DNA from: an uncultured Pelagibacteraceae bacterium
GTDB lineage: Bacteria > Pseudomonadota > Alphaproteobacteria > Pelagibacterales > Pelagibacteraceae
Reading direction: 5' to 3'
DNA: 64,000 nucleotides
NCBI GenBank assembly: GCA_902589155.1
Contig: CACIRV010000001.1
Coordinates: 18,501 to 82,500 of the forward strand
Each line of letters opens with the position of its first letter. The stretch's first letter is position 1. Under the pieces are notes generated by a model, which saw only the letters and a list, made by a program, of their open reading frames with translations, ran no database searches and was not told where the DNA came from. Of the stretch, positions 32,749 through 42,911 are shown one piece after another. The translations under genes and the position numbers were made by a program.

Positions 32749-33488
32749 TGTTTACTTATCAAATTAAAGTAGAATATTTAGGAACAAATTTTGTTGGATG
32801 GCAAATTCAAAAAAATGGTCTTTCGATACAAGAAATTTTGGAAAAAGCTTTATCTAGGTTTTTAAAAGAAAAAATTAGAGTAATAGGATCAGGAAGGACA
32901 GATGCAGGAGTTCACGCAAGTGAGCAATCGGCTCATTTTAAAATGAAAAATAATATAATTGATAAAAACAATTTTATAAATTCTATTAATTTTTTTTTGA
33001 AAAAATATCCCATATCTATTCTGGGCATTAAAAAGAAATCAAATAAATTTCACGCAAGACATAGCGCGAATAAAAGGACTTATAAATATTTTATTATTAA
33101 TAGATGTTCTTCTTTAGTATTAGAAAAAAATAAAGCCTGGCATATTAAAAAGAAGCTTGATGTAAATATTATGAAAAAAGGAGCCGAAATTTTAAAAGGC
33201 ACTCACAATTTTTCAACTTTTAGAGCTTCTTCATGTCAAGCAAAGTCCCCGATAAAGACACTAAAAAAAGTTGCCGTCAAAAAGAATAAAAATCAAATTG
33301 TTTTGACTTTTCAGTCTAAGTCTTTTTTACAGCAACAAGTTAGATCTATGGTAGGTTCATTAAAATATCTTGGAGAAGGAAAATGGAACTTGAATGATTT
33401 TCAAAAAGCCTTCTCATCAAGAAAAAGAACAATGTGCGCTCCTCCTGCGCCTGCTCATGGATTATATTTGACTAAAGTTCTTTATTAA
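32748..33488 (+). CDS. truA: tRNA pseudouridine(38-40) synthase
   Basis: GSGRTDAGVHASEQSAHF catalytic motif; def-fmt-truA synteny. Confidence 0.97.
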   Translation: MFTYQIKVEYLGTNFVGWQIQKNGLSIQEILEKALSRFLKEKIRVIGSGRTDAGVHASEQSAHFKMKNNIIDKNNFINSINFFLKKYPISILGIKKKSNKFHARHSANKRTYKYFIINRCSSLVLEKNKAWHIKKKLDVNIMKKGAEILKGTHNFSTFRASSCQAKSPIKTLKKVAVKKNKNQIVLTFQSKSFLQQQVRSMVGSLKYLGEGKWNLNDFQKAFSSRKRTMCAPPAPAHGLYLTKVLY

Positions 33489-34642
33489 TGACTACTCAAA
33501 ACTTTACCTATAACAGGTAGAACTTTTTCCCATTTAAATTTTTTTATAGTCTTTAAGGCCCTTCTAGATGCATTTAAACTAAAGCTTTTGTTTCTTTTAT
33601 ATTTTAAAATTATTTTAATCATCTCTTCATTATTTTTATAGAAACTTAATTTACTTTCTCTAATAACATCAAAATTTTTAATCACTTCTTGACTACAAAC
33701 ACTCGGAATTCCATACGACATATATGTTAACAATTTTGTTTGAATCCCAGTTGCAATTTTCAAATTAGCTATTCCACAAATAGTTTTATCTAGATATGGC
33801 TCTAAGTTTTTTACTTTACCTTGTATTTTGACATTTATTTTTTTCTTTAATAAAAATTTATCAATTTTTGAAATTTCACCAATTATATGAAATTCAATAT
33901 TAGGATATATTTTATTTATTAAAGGCAATATCTTATTAGCAAACTCATAACATGCTTTTTTATTTGGAGCATACTTGATATTTCCAACAAATATTATTTT
34001 GTAGTTTTTTTGATGAAAACTATATTTTTTATTAATATTAGTGACGCCAAAAGAAAATTGAGCTAACTTTCTTTTAAATTTTTTTTCCACAGAGTCCATC
34101 TCTACTTTGGAGTGTAGAAGAATTTTGGTAAACTTTTTGAAACAAAAACTTTCATATCTTTTTACCAAAAGACTTTCTATATAATAGATTATTCTTATCG
34201 GGTTAAAGAAAAAATATCGAACACTTGTTTGTTTGTAATTTTTTGACATTAGATCACCCATATCTAAAATATAGGTTTTCGTATTATCTTTTGGCATATA
34301 CTGTGCTGTTCTGAATGATTGAAAAAATATTAGGTCATAATTCTGAAAATTGTTTTGAACGTATTCTTTAATTTTGGGAGAAAAGAAGTATCCTAGTTGA
34401 ATTGGCCTTAACTTTATGAATGAAAAAAAAATATAAAAAATCTTACTGAAAAGATTTATTTCTTTAAAACCTTCATAGCTTAATTTACTCTCTTTTTTTT
34501 GTGAGTTTTTAAAATCTGAACTAATTACTTTGACGTAATGATTTTTGCTTAGGAAATAGATAGTTTTTTTTGCTCTTATAACGTCCCCAGAATATCTTTC
34601 AGAAAAGGGATTTCTCGGACAAATGAATAATATTTTTTTCAT
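33485..34642 (-). CDS. glycosyltransferase (group 1 / family 4-like)
   Basis: ILFICPRNPFSERYSGDVIRAKKTIYFLSK; IIFVGNIKYAPNKKACYEFA; GIQTKLLTYMSYGIPSVCS. Confidence 0.85.
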   Translation of the reverse strand: MKKILFICPRNPFSERYSGDVIRAKKTIYFLSKNHYVKVISSDFKNSQKKESKLSYEGFKEINLFSKIFYIFFSFIKLRPIQLGYFFSPKIKEYVQNNFQNYDLIFFQSFRTAQYMPKDNTKTYILDMGDLMSKNYKQTSVRYFFFNPIRIIYYIESLLVKRYESFCFKKFTKILLHSKVEMDSVEKKFKRKLAQFSFGVTNINKKYSFHQKNYKIIFVGNIKYAPNKKACYEFANKILPLINKIYPNIEFHIIGEISKIDKFLLKKKINVKIQGKVKNLEPYLDKTICGIANLKIATGIQTKLLTYMSYGIPSVCSQEVIKNFDVIRESKLSFYKNNEEMIKIILKYKRNKSFSLNASRRALKTIKKFKWEKVLPVIGKVLSSH

Positions 34643-35103
34643 TTATGTGACTTATAGCTTTTTGATTTTTTTATTCGCCATCTAGACTCTGATCTCACAA
34701 TGTAACCTACACAATTTTTTGATCTACACCTGCAAGGAAAATCTTTATAGCCTTCATCAAAACCAAAACCATAATCATAAGTTAGTTCCTCACCTTTTTT
34801 TATGTCTCTAATTGCATAAACCCAAACTTTTAAACCTGTTCCATAAACTTCACAATTAGGGTTACAAGAATGATTGATTAATCTTGCTGTATTGTATTTA
34901 AAATCTCCATCGAGATCATATTTTTTATTTATATTAAAAAGATATATTGCTTTTTCATTATTAAATTTAGAATTCTTTTCTACTTGTTTTTTAGTAAGAA
35001 TTTTACCTTTGTATTCTATAATTTTTGTACGATCTTTAATATCTTGGCTGGCGCATAGCCCTTTATTATCAATATTTGATTTTTTTATTTTATATAATTT
35101 CAC
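34639..35103 (-). CDS. SET domain-containing protein (lysine methyltransferase-like)
   Basis: NTARLINHSCNPNCEVYG, GEELTYDYGF, post-SET-like CRCRSKNCVGYI. Confidence 0.92.
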   Translation of the reverse strand: MKLYKIKKSNIDNKGLCASQDIKDRTKIIEYKGKILTKKQVEKNSKFNNEKAIYLFNINKKYDLDGDFKYNTARLINHSCNPNCEVYGTGLKVWVYAIRDIKKGEELTYDYGFGFDEGYKDFPCRCRSKNCVGYIVRSESRWRIKKSKSYKSHK

Positions 35104-36257
35104 TTAAAATACTCTACTAAAATATTCTTATAAATATCTGTAAGTTTTCTAAGATCAGTAATTGAAACACATTCATCAATTTTATGCATGGTTTTATTTA
35201 CTAGACCAAATTCAAGACACGGAGCAATTTTTCTAATAAATCTAGCATCTGATGTGCCACCTGTTGTTGAAAACTTTGGGTTAATTCGGGTAATCTTTTT
35301 TATAATTTTTTTTGCCATAAAAATTGTTTTTTCTGGTTTTGTTAAAAAAGAGTCACCATTGGCCAAATACTCAATTTTAAAAGAACATTTATTTTTTTTA
35401 CAAATATTTTTTACTATAAAGTTAATTTTCTTCTTAAGAGATTTTGAAGTATGAAAATTATTATATCGTATATTAAATTGAGCCCTTGCTTTTGCTGGAA
35501 TTACGTTATGTGCTTTATTATCAACATAAATTCCCGTAAATTCTAAATTTGAGGGCTGAAAATTTTTGTTACCTTTGTCTAACTTTTTTTCCTTTAATTT
35601 TTTACATACATTTACTAGAGTATTAATTGGATTATTTAATAAATGAGGGTAAGCAACATGACCTTGAGTCCCTGATATTTCTATTTTACCTGTTAGGCTT
35701 CCTCTTCTACCAATTTTAATCATTTCTCCTAATTTATTTGGATTAGTTGGTTCTCCGACAATACAAAAATTAATCTTTTCTTTTTTCTTTTTTAAATATT
35801 CAACAACTTTTTTTGTGCCGTTTATTGCATAGCCTTCTTCATCGCCTGTTATTAAAAAACTTATTGAACCATTAAATTTTTGTTTATCTTTTAAAAATTT
35901 GTTAACAGCAACTATAAAACATGCGATAGAACTTTTCATATCATTAGCCCCTCTTCCAACTAAATGATTTTTTTTAACGATTGGTTTGAAAGGATTAACT
36001 GTCCAATCATTAATATTTCCAGGAGGCACTACATCAGTATGACCTGCGTAGCAGATATTTGGTTGTTTGTTTCCCAGTCTGGCATAGAGATTTTTAATAG
36101 GTTTGCTTTTTTTATCTTTAAATTCTAAAATTTTACATTTAAACCCTAAAGATTTAAGTTTCTTTCTTAAAAAATTTATAGCCCCGGCGTCTTTAGGTGT
36201 TATACTTTGAAATCTAATAAGTTCTTTAGCTAACTTTAATTCATTGAAACTAGGCAT
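35100..36257 (-). CDS. dapE: succinyl-diaminopimelate desuccinylase
   Basis: CYAGHTDVVPPGNINDWTVNPF, GRGANDMKSSIA, TGDEEGYAINGT, STTGGTSDARFI. Confidence 0.97.
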   Translation of the reverse strand: MPSFNELKLAKELIRFQSITPKDAGAINFLRKKLKSLGFKCKILEFKDKKSKPIKNLYARLGNKQPNICYAGHTDVVPPGNINDWTVNPFKPIVKKNHLVGRGANDMKSSIACFIVAVNKFLKDKQKFNGSISFLITGDEEGYAINGTKKVVEYLKKKKEKINFCIVGEPTNPNKLGEMIKIGRRGSLTGKIEISGTQGHVAYPHLLNNPINTLVNVCKKLKEKKLDKGNKNFQPSNLEFTGIYVDNKAHNVIPAKARAQFNIRYNNFHTSKSLKKKINFIVKNICKKNKCSFKIEYLANGDSFLTKPEKTIFMAKKIIKKITRINPKFSTTGGTSDARFIRKIAPCLEFGLVNKTMHKIDECVSITDLRKLTDIYKNILVEYFK

Positions 36258-37084
36258 TAATCTCTTAATAATTCATTGATTGATGTTTTACTTCTAGTTC
36301 GTTCATCAACTTTTTTTACTATTACTGCGCAGTATAAAGATGGACCATTAGGATTTTTTTTATTTGGCATAGAACCAGGCACAACAACAGAATAAGCTGG
36401 AACTTTTCCATAACTAACTTCCCCAGTTTCTCTATCTACTATTTTGGTCGACGCTCCGATATATACACCCATAGAAATTACAGAACCTTCTTCAACTAAA
36501 ACACCTTCTGCAATTTCTGAGCGAGCACCAATAAAGCAGTTATCTTCAATTATTACTGGCCCAGCTTGCAACGGTTCTAGAACTCCTCCTATACCTGCGC
36601 CTCCTGAAATATGACAATTTTTTCCAACTTGAGCACAAGACCCTACAGATGCCCAAGTATCTATCATTGTTCCTTGATCGACGTATGCTCCAAGATTTAC
36701 AAAACAAGGCATTAAAACAACACCCTTCGCAATAAAAGATCCTTTTCTAACTACACCATTAGGAACATGCCTATACCCTGCTTTTTTCCAATCACTCTCG
36801 TTCCATAATACAGATTTACCAGGAACTTTGTCGTACCAAGTTGTGTAAGGGCCTTTTGACATAGTCATTTTATTCACTCTAAAACTTAATAAAATTCCTT
36901 TCTTTACCCATTGGTTTATTCCCCATTTTCCATTTTTTTTTTCAGCAACTCTAATATTTCCTCTATCAGTTAACTCAATTGTTTCTTTAATTGCATCTAA
37001 GATTTTTTTATCAGAGTTTTCTGAAACATTTTGTTTATTCTCAAAAGCTTCATTAATAATTTTTTCTAGTTCATCTGGCTTCAT
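36257..37084 (-). CDS. dapD: 2,3,4,5-tetrahydropyridine-2,6-dicarboxylate N-succinyltransferase
   Basis: Left-handed beta-helix; [47 protein letters not shown]. Confidence 0.98.
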   Translation of the reverse strand: MKPDELEKIINEAFENKQNVSENSDKKILDAIKETIELTDRGNIRVAEKKNGKWGINQWVKKGILLSFRVNKMTMSKGPYTTWYDKVPGKSVLWNESDWKKAGYRHVPNGVVRKGSFIAKGVVLMPCFVNLGAYVDQGTMIDTWASVGSCAQVGKNCHISGGAGIGGVLEPLQAGPVIIEDNCFIGARSEIAEGVLVEEGSVISMGVYIGASTKIVDRETGEVSYGKVPAYSVVVPGSMPNKKNPNGPSLYCAVIVKKVDERTRSKTSINELLRD

Positions 37085-37736
37085 TAATCTTCCTTAAAAA
37101 ATTTGCAAGTTTATCAGTTTTATAATTAATAAACTCAGCATCAGAAAATTCTGCTGCCCAAGGTTCATTATTTTTTATCCAAACTGTTTTCATTCCTAAT
37201 TCGTGTGCTGGTTTTAAATTTCTTGCTATATCTTCAAAGAATATACAATATTGTGGCTCAATTTTGTATTCTTCTACTAATTTTTTATATGGTTGTTTTG
37301 AAGGCTTAGGAATAAATTCTGAATCTCTAATATCAAATATACCATCAAAAAGCTTATCTATACCAATCCTTTTGGTCACATTTTCTGCATGAGCTCTTGA
37401 ACCATTAGTAAATATAATCTTTTTTCCTTCTAATTTTTTTATCTCATCTTCTAAAACTTCATCTTTGTTTAAAAAATTAAGATCGACGTCATGAACAAAC
37501 TCTAAAAATTCATCAGCATCAATTTTATGATGTTTAATCATACCATTCAATGTAGTGTTGTATTCTTGAAAATAATTTTTTTGAATTTTTCTTGCTTCTT
37601 CTTTGCCTACATTAAGCTTTTCAGAAATAAATTTTGTCATTTTTTTATCAACCTGTTCAAAAACTTTAGTAGCACCATCATATAAAGTATTATCTAAGTC
37701 AAATAACCAATATTTAATATTATTTAAATCATTCAT
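37071..37736 (-). CDS. HAD hydrolase, pyrimidine 5'-nucleotidase type
   Basis: [50 protein letters not shown]. Confidence 0.9.
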   Translation of the reverse strand: MNDLNNIKYWLFDLDNTLYDGATKVFEQVDKKMTKFISEKLNVGKEEARKIQKNYFQEYNTTLNGMIKHHKIDADEFLEFVHDVDLNFLNKDEVLEDEIKKLEGKKIIFTNGSRAHAENVTKRIGIDKLFDGIFDIRDSEFIPKPSKQPYKKLVEEYKIEPQYCIFFEDIARNLKPAHELGMKTVWIKNNEPWAAEFSDAEFINYKTDKLANFLRKINEAR

Positions 37737-38602
37737 TTTCTTATTAGCGTCCCTGAGCCTGTATCTGAAAAAATTTCATGAAGAACAGAATGTGGTTTTC
37801 TTCCATCAAGAATTACAACACCTCTAACCCCATTTTCTACTGCGTTCACACAATTTTCTATTTTAGGAATCATTCCTCCTTCTACTATCTTCCACTTGAT
37901 CAAATTATCGAGATCAAAAGGTTTAATTTCAGAAATAAGATTTTTTTTATCATCATATACACCTTCTACATTTGTCATTAATATAAGTCTTCTAGCCTTA
38001 AGTTCTTTAGCTATAGCACTAGCAGCAGTATCTCCATTTATATTAAAAGTTTGATTATTTTTACCTAAGCCCAATGGAGCAATAATTGGAATTTTATTTT
38101 TATTCAGCGCATCTTCAATTAAATTTGCCTTAATTTTTTTTGGAATTCCTACAAAACCTAGTTCTTCTCTTTCAGGTCCAACTTCAATTACATTATCCTG
38201 CTTTGTGTGAAAGGAGGTTGCTTCAGTGCCTAATTTTTTTAGAGAGTTAACTATATCGTTGTTAAAATCTATTAATACTTCTTCGACGGTATTTATGACA
38301 TTCTTATCTGTTACTCTTAATCCGTTAATAAATTTTGAAACAATATTTTTTTTATCTAACTCTCTTTTGATTCTTGGGCCACCTCCATGAACGACAATAA
38401 TAGAAAGACCTAATTTGTTGAGTACGTCTATATCAAAAATAAAATTATTAAAAACTTTTCTATCTATTAAAACATTTCCTCCATACTTAATTACAATTTT
38501 TTCATTTTTATATTTTGAAATGTATTTTTGAACGATATTAATATCAGGAGCTTTTTCAGGCCAAAATTTTTTTATATCGTCCAAAGAAATTTCTTTTGAC
38601 AT
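37733..38602 (-). CDS. argB: acetylglutamate kinase
   Basis: VIKYGGNVLID, VVHGGGPRIKREL, GDTAASAIAKEL, GGMIPKIENC. Confidence 0.97.
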   Translation of the reverse strand: MSKEISLDDIKKFWPEKAPDINIVQKYISKYKNEKIVIKYGGNVLIDRKVFNNFIFDIDVLNKLGLSIIVVHGGGPRIKRELDKKNIVSKFINGLRVTDKNVINTVEEVLIDFNNDIVNSLKKLGTEATSFHTKQDNVIEVGPEREELGFVGIPKKIKANLIEDALNKNKIPIIAPLGLGKNNQTFNINGDTAASAIAKELKARRLILMTNVEGVYDDKKNLISEIKPFDLDNLIKWKIVEGGMIPKIENCVNAVENGVRGVVILDGRKPHSVLHEIFSDTGSGTLIRK

Positions 38603-40282
38603 TTAATTTGTTTTTACTTTGGTCTGTTTCATTATTACCCATTGCTGAGCAATTGTTAAAATATTGTTTATAGTCCAGTACACGACTAAACCAGACGGAA
38701 AAGATGCTAAAATAATTGTTAAGAACAATGGAAAAAATGCAAATATTTTTGCTTGAACTGGGTCTGTTGGAGCAGGGTTGAGTTTTTGTTGAACCCACAT
38801 CGAAGCGCCCATTAATATTGGCCAGATACCAATAATTAAAAAACTAGGAGGATCCCAAGGTATTAAACCAAATAGATTAAAAATAGATGTTGGATCTTTA
38901 TCGGATAAATCTTGAATCCAACCAAAAAAGGGCTGATGTCTCATCTCTAAAGAGATGAATAGCATTTTGTAAATAGCAAAGAAAAACGGTATTTGAATCA
39001 AAACAGGCAAACACCCTGACGCAGGATTTATTTTTTCCTTTCTATAAAGAGCCATCATTTCTTGCTGAAGTTTAGCCTTATCTTCTTTATGCAATTCTTT
39101 AAGTCTCGTCATTTCTGGTTGTACAGCTTTCATTTTAGCCATAGATCTAAAGGAGTAATTTGCAAGTGGGAAGAAAATTAATCTTATTCCAACTGTGATT
39201 AGAACTATAGCTGTTCCAAAATTACCAAAATATTTAAATAGGTAGTCAATTATAAAAAACAAAGGTTTTGTAAAAAAATAAAACCATCCCCAGTCAATTA
39301 CTAAATCAAATTTATTTATATTTTGATTAGCCGCATAAGAATCAATTGTATCAACTTCTTTTGCTGCTACAAATAATCTTACTTCATTAGAATTATTTGA
39401 GGACGGATTAATCCTAGTTGGATTATTTAAAATATAGTTAGCTTTAAAAGAGTCCTTATATAAAAATGTAGATTTAAAATTTTCTCCCTTTTTTGGCACT
39501 AAAGCTGTCATCCAGTATTTATCTGTAATACCGAGCCAACCTTCATTTGCTTCTCTTACTATTTTGTTTTCTTCAACATCATCATAATCATCTTCTTTAA
39601 GTTCTTCATCAAAAACACCAATAAATCCCTCATGAGAAATATAAAAATTTTGAATATAATCAGGTATTCTATTCCTGCTTATTTGAGCATAAGGATATAA
39701 ATCTATAGTTTGGTTTGTATTATTTTGAACTTCCTGTGTTATTTTAAATAGATATTTATTATCTAATTCAATTCTTTTTTTAAATATAATTCCTTCATCA
39801 TTATTCCATTCCAAAACCACCGGTTCATTGTTACTCAAAACTTTGTTTCCATTAACTTTCCAGATTGATTTTTTTGAAGGGACTTTAATTTTATTCCCAA
39901 TACTTGTCCATCCGGTTTCAACATAAAACCCGTCTTTAGTTTGTGCAGGATTTAAAAATTCAACGTTTAAATTATTTTCTAAATTTTGTTTATGTTTCTT
40001 GAAAGAAATATCATCTATTAAACCACCCTCTAAAGACATAGAGCCAATAATACTTTCGTTTTCAATTTTAATTCTTTCAGAACTTTTAATAGAGTCTTCT
40101 CTTGTAATCGTTTCAACTTTTATCGACTCATTAATATTTGGGGTTATATTAGTTTCATTAACTTTCTTTTGTTGCTGATCAGCTTGATTGTTTACAGGTC
40201 TAGGATTTTCAAAAAAAGCTGCCCAAAAAAGTAATACAGACATAGATAAAGCTATTGCTATAAAAACATTTTTGTTATCCAT
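38603..40282 (-). CDS. yidC: membrane protein insertase YidC
   Basis: N-terminal TM, periplasmic domain, conserved [19 protein letters not shown] and [11 protein letters not shown]. Confidence 0.98.
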   Translation of the reverse strand: MDNKNVFIAIALSMSVLLFWAAFFENPRPVNNQADQQQKKVNETNITPNINESIKVETITREDSIKSSERIKIENESIIGSMSLEGGLIDDISFKKHKQNLENNLNVEFLNPAQTKDGFYVETGWTSIGNKIKVPSKKSIWKVNGNKVLSNNEPVVLEWNNDEGIIFKKRIELDNKYLFKITQEVQNNTNQTIDLYPYAQISRNRIPDYIQNFYISHEGFIGVFDEELKEDDYDDVEENKIVREANEGWLGITDKYWMTALVPKKGENFKSTFLYKDSFKANYILNNPTRINPSSNNSNEVRLFVAAKEVDTIDSYAANQNINKFDLVIDWGWFYFFTKPLFFIIDYLFKYFGNFGTAIVLITVGIRLIFFPLANYSFRSMAKMKAVQPEMTRLKELHKEDKAKLQQEMMALYRKEKINPASGCLPVLIQIPFFFAIYKMLFISLEMRHQPFFGWIQDLSDKDPTSIFNLFGLIPWDPPSFLIIGIWPILMGASMWVQQKLNPAPTDPVQAKIFAFFPLFLTIILASFPSGLVVYWTINNILTIAQQWVIMKQTKVKTN

Positions 40283-40544
40283 TTAATTTTTCCTTGGTTA
40301 AATCTTTTTTATCTGGAACTATATCCAAACCATCTCCTCCACCTAAAATCTTAAATGGATGACAGCTAAATATTCTTTTAATACCCAAGATAGAGCCTTT
40401 TATTAATCCATGAACTTTAAGAGAGTCTATGTAATATTCAGAACAAGTTGGGAGGTATCTACATCTATTTCCTAAAAGAGGTGAAATAAAATATTGATAC
40501 AATTTTATTATATAAATATTAAAAAGTATAATTAATTTAGTCAT
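40275..40544 (-). CDS. yidD: membrane protein insertion efficiency factor YidD
   Basis: [31 protein letters not shown]. Confidence 0.97.
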   Translation of the reverse strand: MTKLIILFNIYIIKLYQYFISPLLGNRCRYLPTCSEYYIDSLKVHGLIKGSILGIKRIFSCHPFKILGGGDGLDIVPDKKDLTKEKLNG

Positions 40545-40891
40545 TTACTTAATTTTTTAAAACTCTTAGTCATTTCTAGCATTATAACATTTTGTTCTTT
40601 TGTATAAGCATTTGATTTTCCAAAAACTATATAAGTATAATCTCTGTTAATTGCACCTCTTTTTTTTAACAATTTATGAACAATGGCTTTTAATTTTCTT
40701 CTTATTTTGTTTCTTTTAACTGCATTACCAATTTTCTTTTTCATTATAAAACTAATAAGTAAATTCGTTTTATATTTTGGTTTGTAAAAATTTTTTGCAG
40801 CAAATATGGAAAAGCATTCTGAATGAATTTTTTTTTCTTTTAGTGCTTTCTTGAATTGGTTGCTTTTTTTTAAACTTTCAAGCCTAACCAT
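40541..40891 (-). CDS. rnpA: ribonuclease P protein component
   Basis: [24 protein letters not shown] (RNR motif). Confidence 0.95.
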   Translation of the reverse strand: MVRLESLKKSNQFKKALKEKKIHSECFSIFAAKNFYKPKYKTNLLISFIMKKKIGNAVKRNKIRRKLKAIVHKLLKKRGAINRDYTYIVFGKSNAYTKEQNVIMLEMTKSFKKLSK

Positions 40892-40899
40892 TTATTTAA

Positions 40900-41034
40900 T
40901 TATGTTGATATTGTTTTTCGACCTTTAGCTCTTCTTCTAGCTATAAGTTTTCTTCCAGTTTTTGAGGCCATTCTAGCTCTAAAACCATGCCTTCTCTTTC
41001 TAACTAGATTACTGGGCTGATAAGTTCTTTTCAT
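40900..41034 (-). CDS. rpmH: 50S ribosomal protein L34 (absent from ORF track)
   Basis: Manual minus-strand translation [44 protein letters not shown], 44 aa, upstream of rnpA. Confidence 0.97.
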   Translation of the reverse strand: MKRTYQPSNLVRKRRHGFRARMASKTGRKLIARRRAKGRKTIST

Positions 41035-41084
41035 AAATATTTTAAGGTATATATTTTAATTGTTGTCTATTGTACAGGTAAATT

Positions 41085-41810
41085 ATGAGCAAAAGTTTAA
41101 AACTTTTTTTAGGAATTTCTTACATTATTATCTTATTTGTTTTCCTGTATTTGATCTTTTCTTATGTAGAAGTAACAAGATTGGATGATTTTTTATATTA
41201 TAAAGAATTACAAATGGATTTAGAAAAGACCATTGGTAAAAATCTTTATATAAATCTTCTTGCATTCTTTTTATTTTGTGTTGTTTGGGTATCCTTGTTG
41301 GGATTTGGTTCACCCCTTTTACTTATTTCAGGTATTTTATTTGGAAAATGGATTGGAACTTTTATTTCTCTTTTGTCGATTTCTATTGGAGCTTTGATAC
41401 TTTATTCAATAGCTAGTTTTTTTTTTAGAGATTTAGTTTACAGCTTATTAGAAAAAAGATTTTCAAAATATATTTATCTTTTTAGAAAAAATGAGTTTAA
41501 TTATTTTTTAGCGTTTAGATTAGCTGGGGGATTAGGTATTCCTTTTGGACCACAAAATGTTTTACCTGTTATTTTTAATATAAAAAAATCAAATTATTTT
41601 TTTGCAAGCTTTATAGGATTTATACCAATGTTTTTTATTTGGAACACCATAGGGGCTGGATTAAATGAGTATATAAAACAAGCAGATAATTTTAGTTTTA
41701 TTAGCTTATTTTTAAACAGAGAGATTTATTTACCAATAATTTTCTTTGTAATTATTATGCTAATATCAGTGATAATTAAGAAAAGAGTATTTAGTGATAA
41801 AAAATCATAA
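41085..41810 (+). CDS. TVP38/TMEM64-like (VTT domain) membrane protein
   Basis: GFGSPLLLISGILFGKWIGTFISLLSISIGALI; FRLAGGLGIPFGPQNVLP. Confidence 0.78.
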   Translation: MSKSLKLFLGISYIIILFVFLYLIFSYVEVTRLDDFLYYKELQMDLEKTIGKNLYINLLAFFLFCVVWVSLLGFGSPLLLISGILFGKWIGTFISLLSISIGALILYSIASFFFRDLVYSLLEKRFSKYIYLFRKNEFNYFLAFRLAGGLGIPFGPQNVLPVIFNIKKSNYFFASFIGFIPMFFIWNTIGAGLNEYIKQADNFSFISLFLNREIYLPIIFFVIIMLISVIIKKRVFSDKKS

Positions 41811-41838
41811 ATTTTTTTAAAAAAAGGTTGTAAAATTA

Positions 41839-42027
41839 ATGGTTGAAAAATTAAATTGGTTAGTCTGGTTAATTTTAGTGATTTTATGGAATTATGGTTT
41901 TCCAGAAGCAACACCATTACTAGATGTAATTGTTGCCGTAATTTTGTCCTTATTGTTTATAATTATTAAGTTATTTCGATCAAGATACTTGCATAAAACC
42001 AGTTCAAGAAGTAAAAATAGGATCTAA
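41839..42027 (+). CDS. small membrane protein, unknown
   Basis: 62 aa, hydrophobic core followed by basic tail (RSRYLHKTSSRSKNRI). Confidence 0.6.
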   Translation: MVEKLNWLVWLILVILWNYGFPEATPLLDVIVAVILSLLFIIIKLFRSRYLHKTSSRSKNRI

Positions 42028-42043
42028 TGAAGGAGCGCTTAAT

Positions 42044-42238
42044 ATGGGAATTCACTATGACTATAAATCTACACGCGGTGACAAAGCAATGAAAAAAGAA
42101 GCTAAGCGCAAAGCACGAATAGAACAAAGAAGAGCCAAGAGATCTATCAGTAGTTCTAAATCTTTAGAAGAAGAAAAAATGCACGATATAGACAGACCTA
42201 TAACTCTAGAAGATTTAACAAACCCAGATAAAAACTAA
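42044..42238 (+). CDS. small charged protein, unknown
   Basis: MGIHYDYKSTRGDKAMKKEAKRKARIEQRRAKRS...; upstream AAGGAG Shine-Dalgarno-like sequence. Confidence 0.7.
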   Translation: MGIHYDYKSTRGDKAMKKEAKRKARIEQRRAKRSISSSKSLEEEKMHDIDRPITLEDLTNPDKN

Positions 42239-42245
42239 TTTTAAA

Positions 42246-42371
42246 ATGAGATCTTTTGTTAAAAAAGACTCCTTATTAAAAAATCGTGAAACTTCATTAA
42301 AAAAAAACTTAAAAAAAAGAAAAAAATTTAAAAGTAAGATTAAAAAAAAATATGACAGTTCTCTCAGATAA
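42246..42371 (+). CDS. candidate 41-aa Lys/Arg-rich small ORF overlapping dcd start
   Basis: Manual translation [41 protein letters not shown]; overlaps dcd by 20 nt in another frame. Confidence 0.4.
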   Translation: MRSFVKKDSLLKNRETSLKKNLKKRKKFKSKIKKKYDSSLR

Positions 42372-42903
42372 ATGGATTAAAAAAGCAGCTCAAAAAGGAA
42401 TGATTAAACCTTTTGTTAGTAAACAAGTTAGAAAAGGAAAAATTTCTTTTGGCCTTTCATCTTATGGTTATGATGCAAGAGTTTCTAATGAATTTAAGAT
42501 ATTTACGAATGTCAACTCTGGAATAGTAGATCCAAAAATTTTCAAAAAGGAGAGCTTTGTAACAAAAATTGGAAAAGAATGCATAATACCTCCTAACTCT
42601 TTCGCATTAGCAAGAACAATGGAGTATTTTAAAATTCCAGAGAATGTATTGGTTATATGTTTAGGCAAATCTACATATGCAAGATGTGGAATTATTGTCA
42701 ACGTGACCCCATTAGAGCCTGGATGGGAGGGGCATGTGACATTAGAATTTTCTAATACGACACCTTTACCAGCCAAAATTTATGCTAACGAGGGTGTTGC
42801 TCAGCTAGTATTTATTAGAGGCAATGAAAAACCTAGCATTACATATGCTAAAAGAAAAGGTAAGTACATGAAACAAAAAGGCGTTACTCTTCCAAAGATT
42901 TAA
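42352..42903 (+). CDS. dcd: dCTP deaminase
   Basis: [52 protein letters not shown]. Confidence 0.97.
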   Translation: MTVLSDKWIKKAAQKGMIKPFVSKQVRKGKISFGLSSYGYDARVSNEFKIFTNVNSGIVDPKIFKKESFVTKIGKECIIPPNSFALARTMEYFKIPENVLVICLGKSTYARCGIIVNVTPLEPGWEGHVTLEFSNTTPLPAKIYANEGVAQLVFIRGNEKPSITYAKRKGKYMKQKGVTLPKI

Positions 42904-42911
42904 GATCTTAA

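Noticed and set aside
42468-42776. 102-aa minus-strand ORF inside dcd
   Set aside because: Antisense shadow of dcd.
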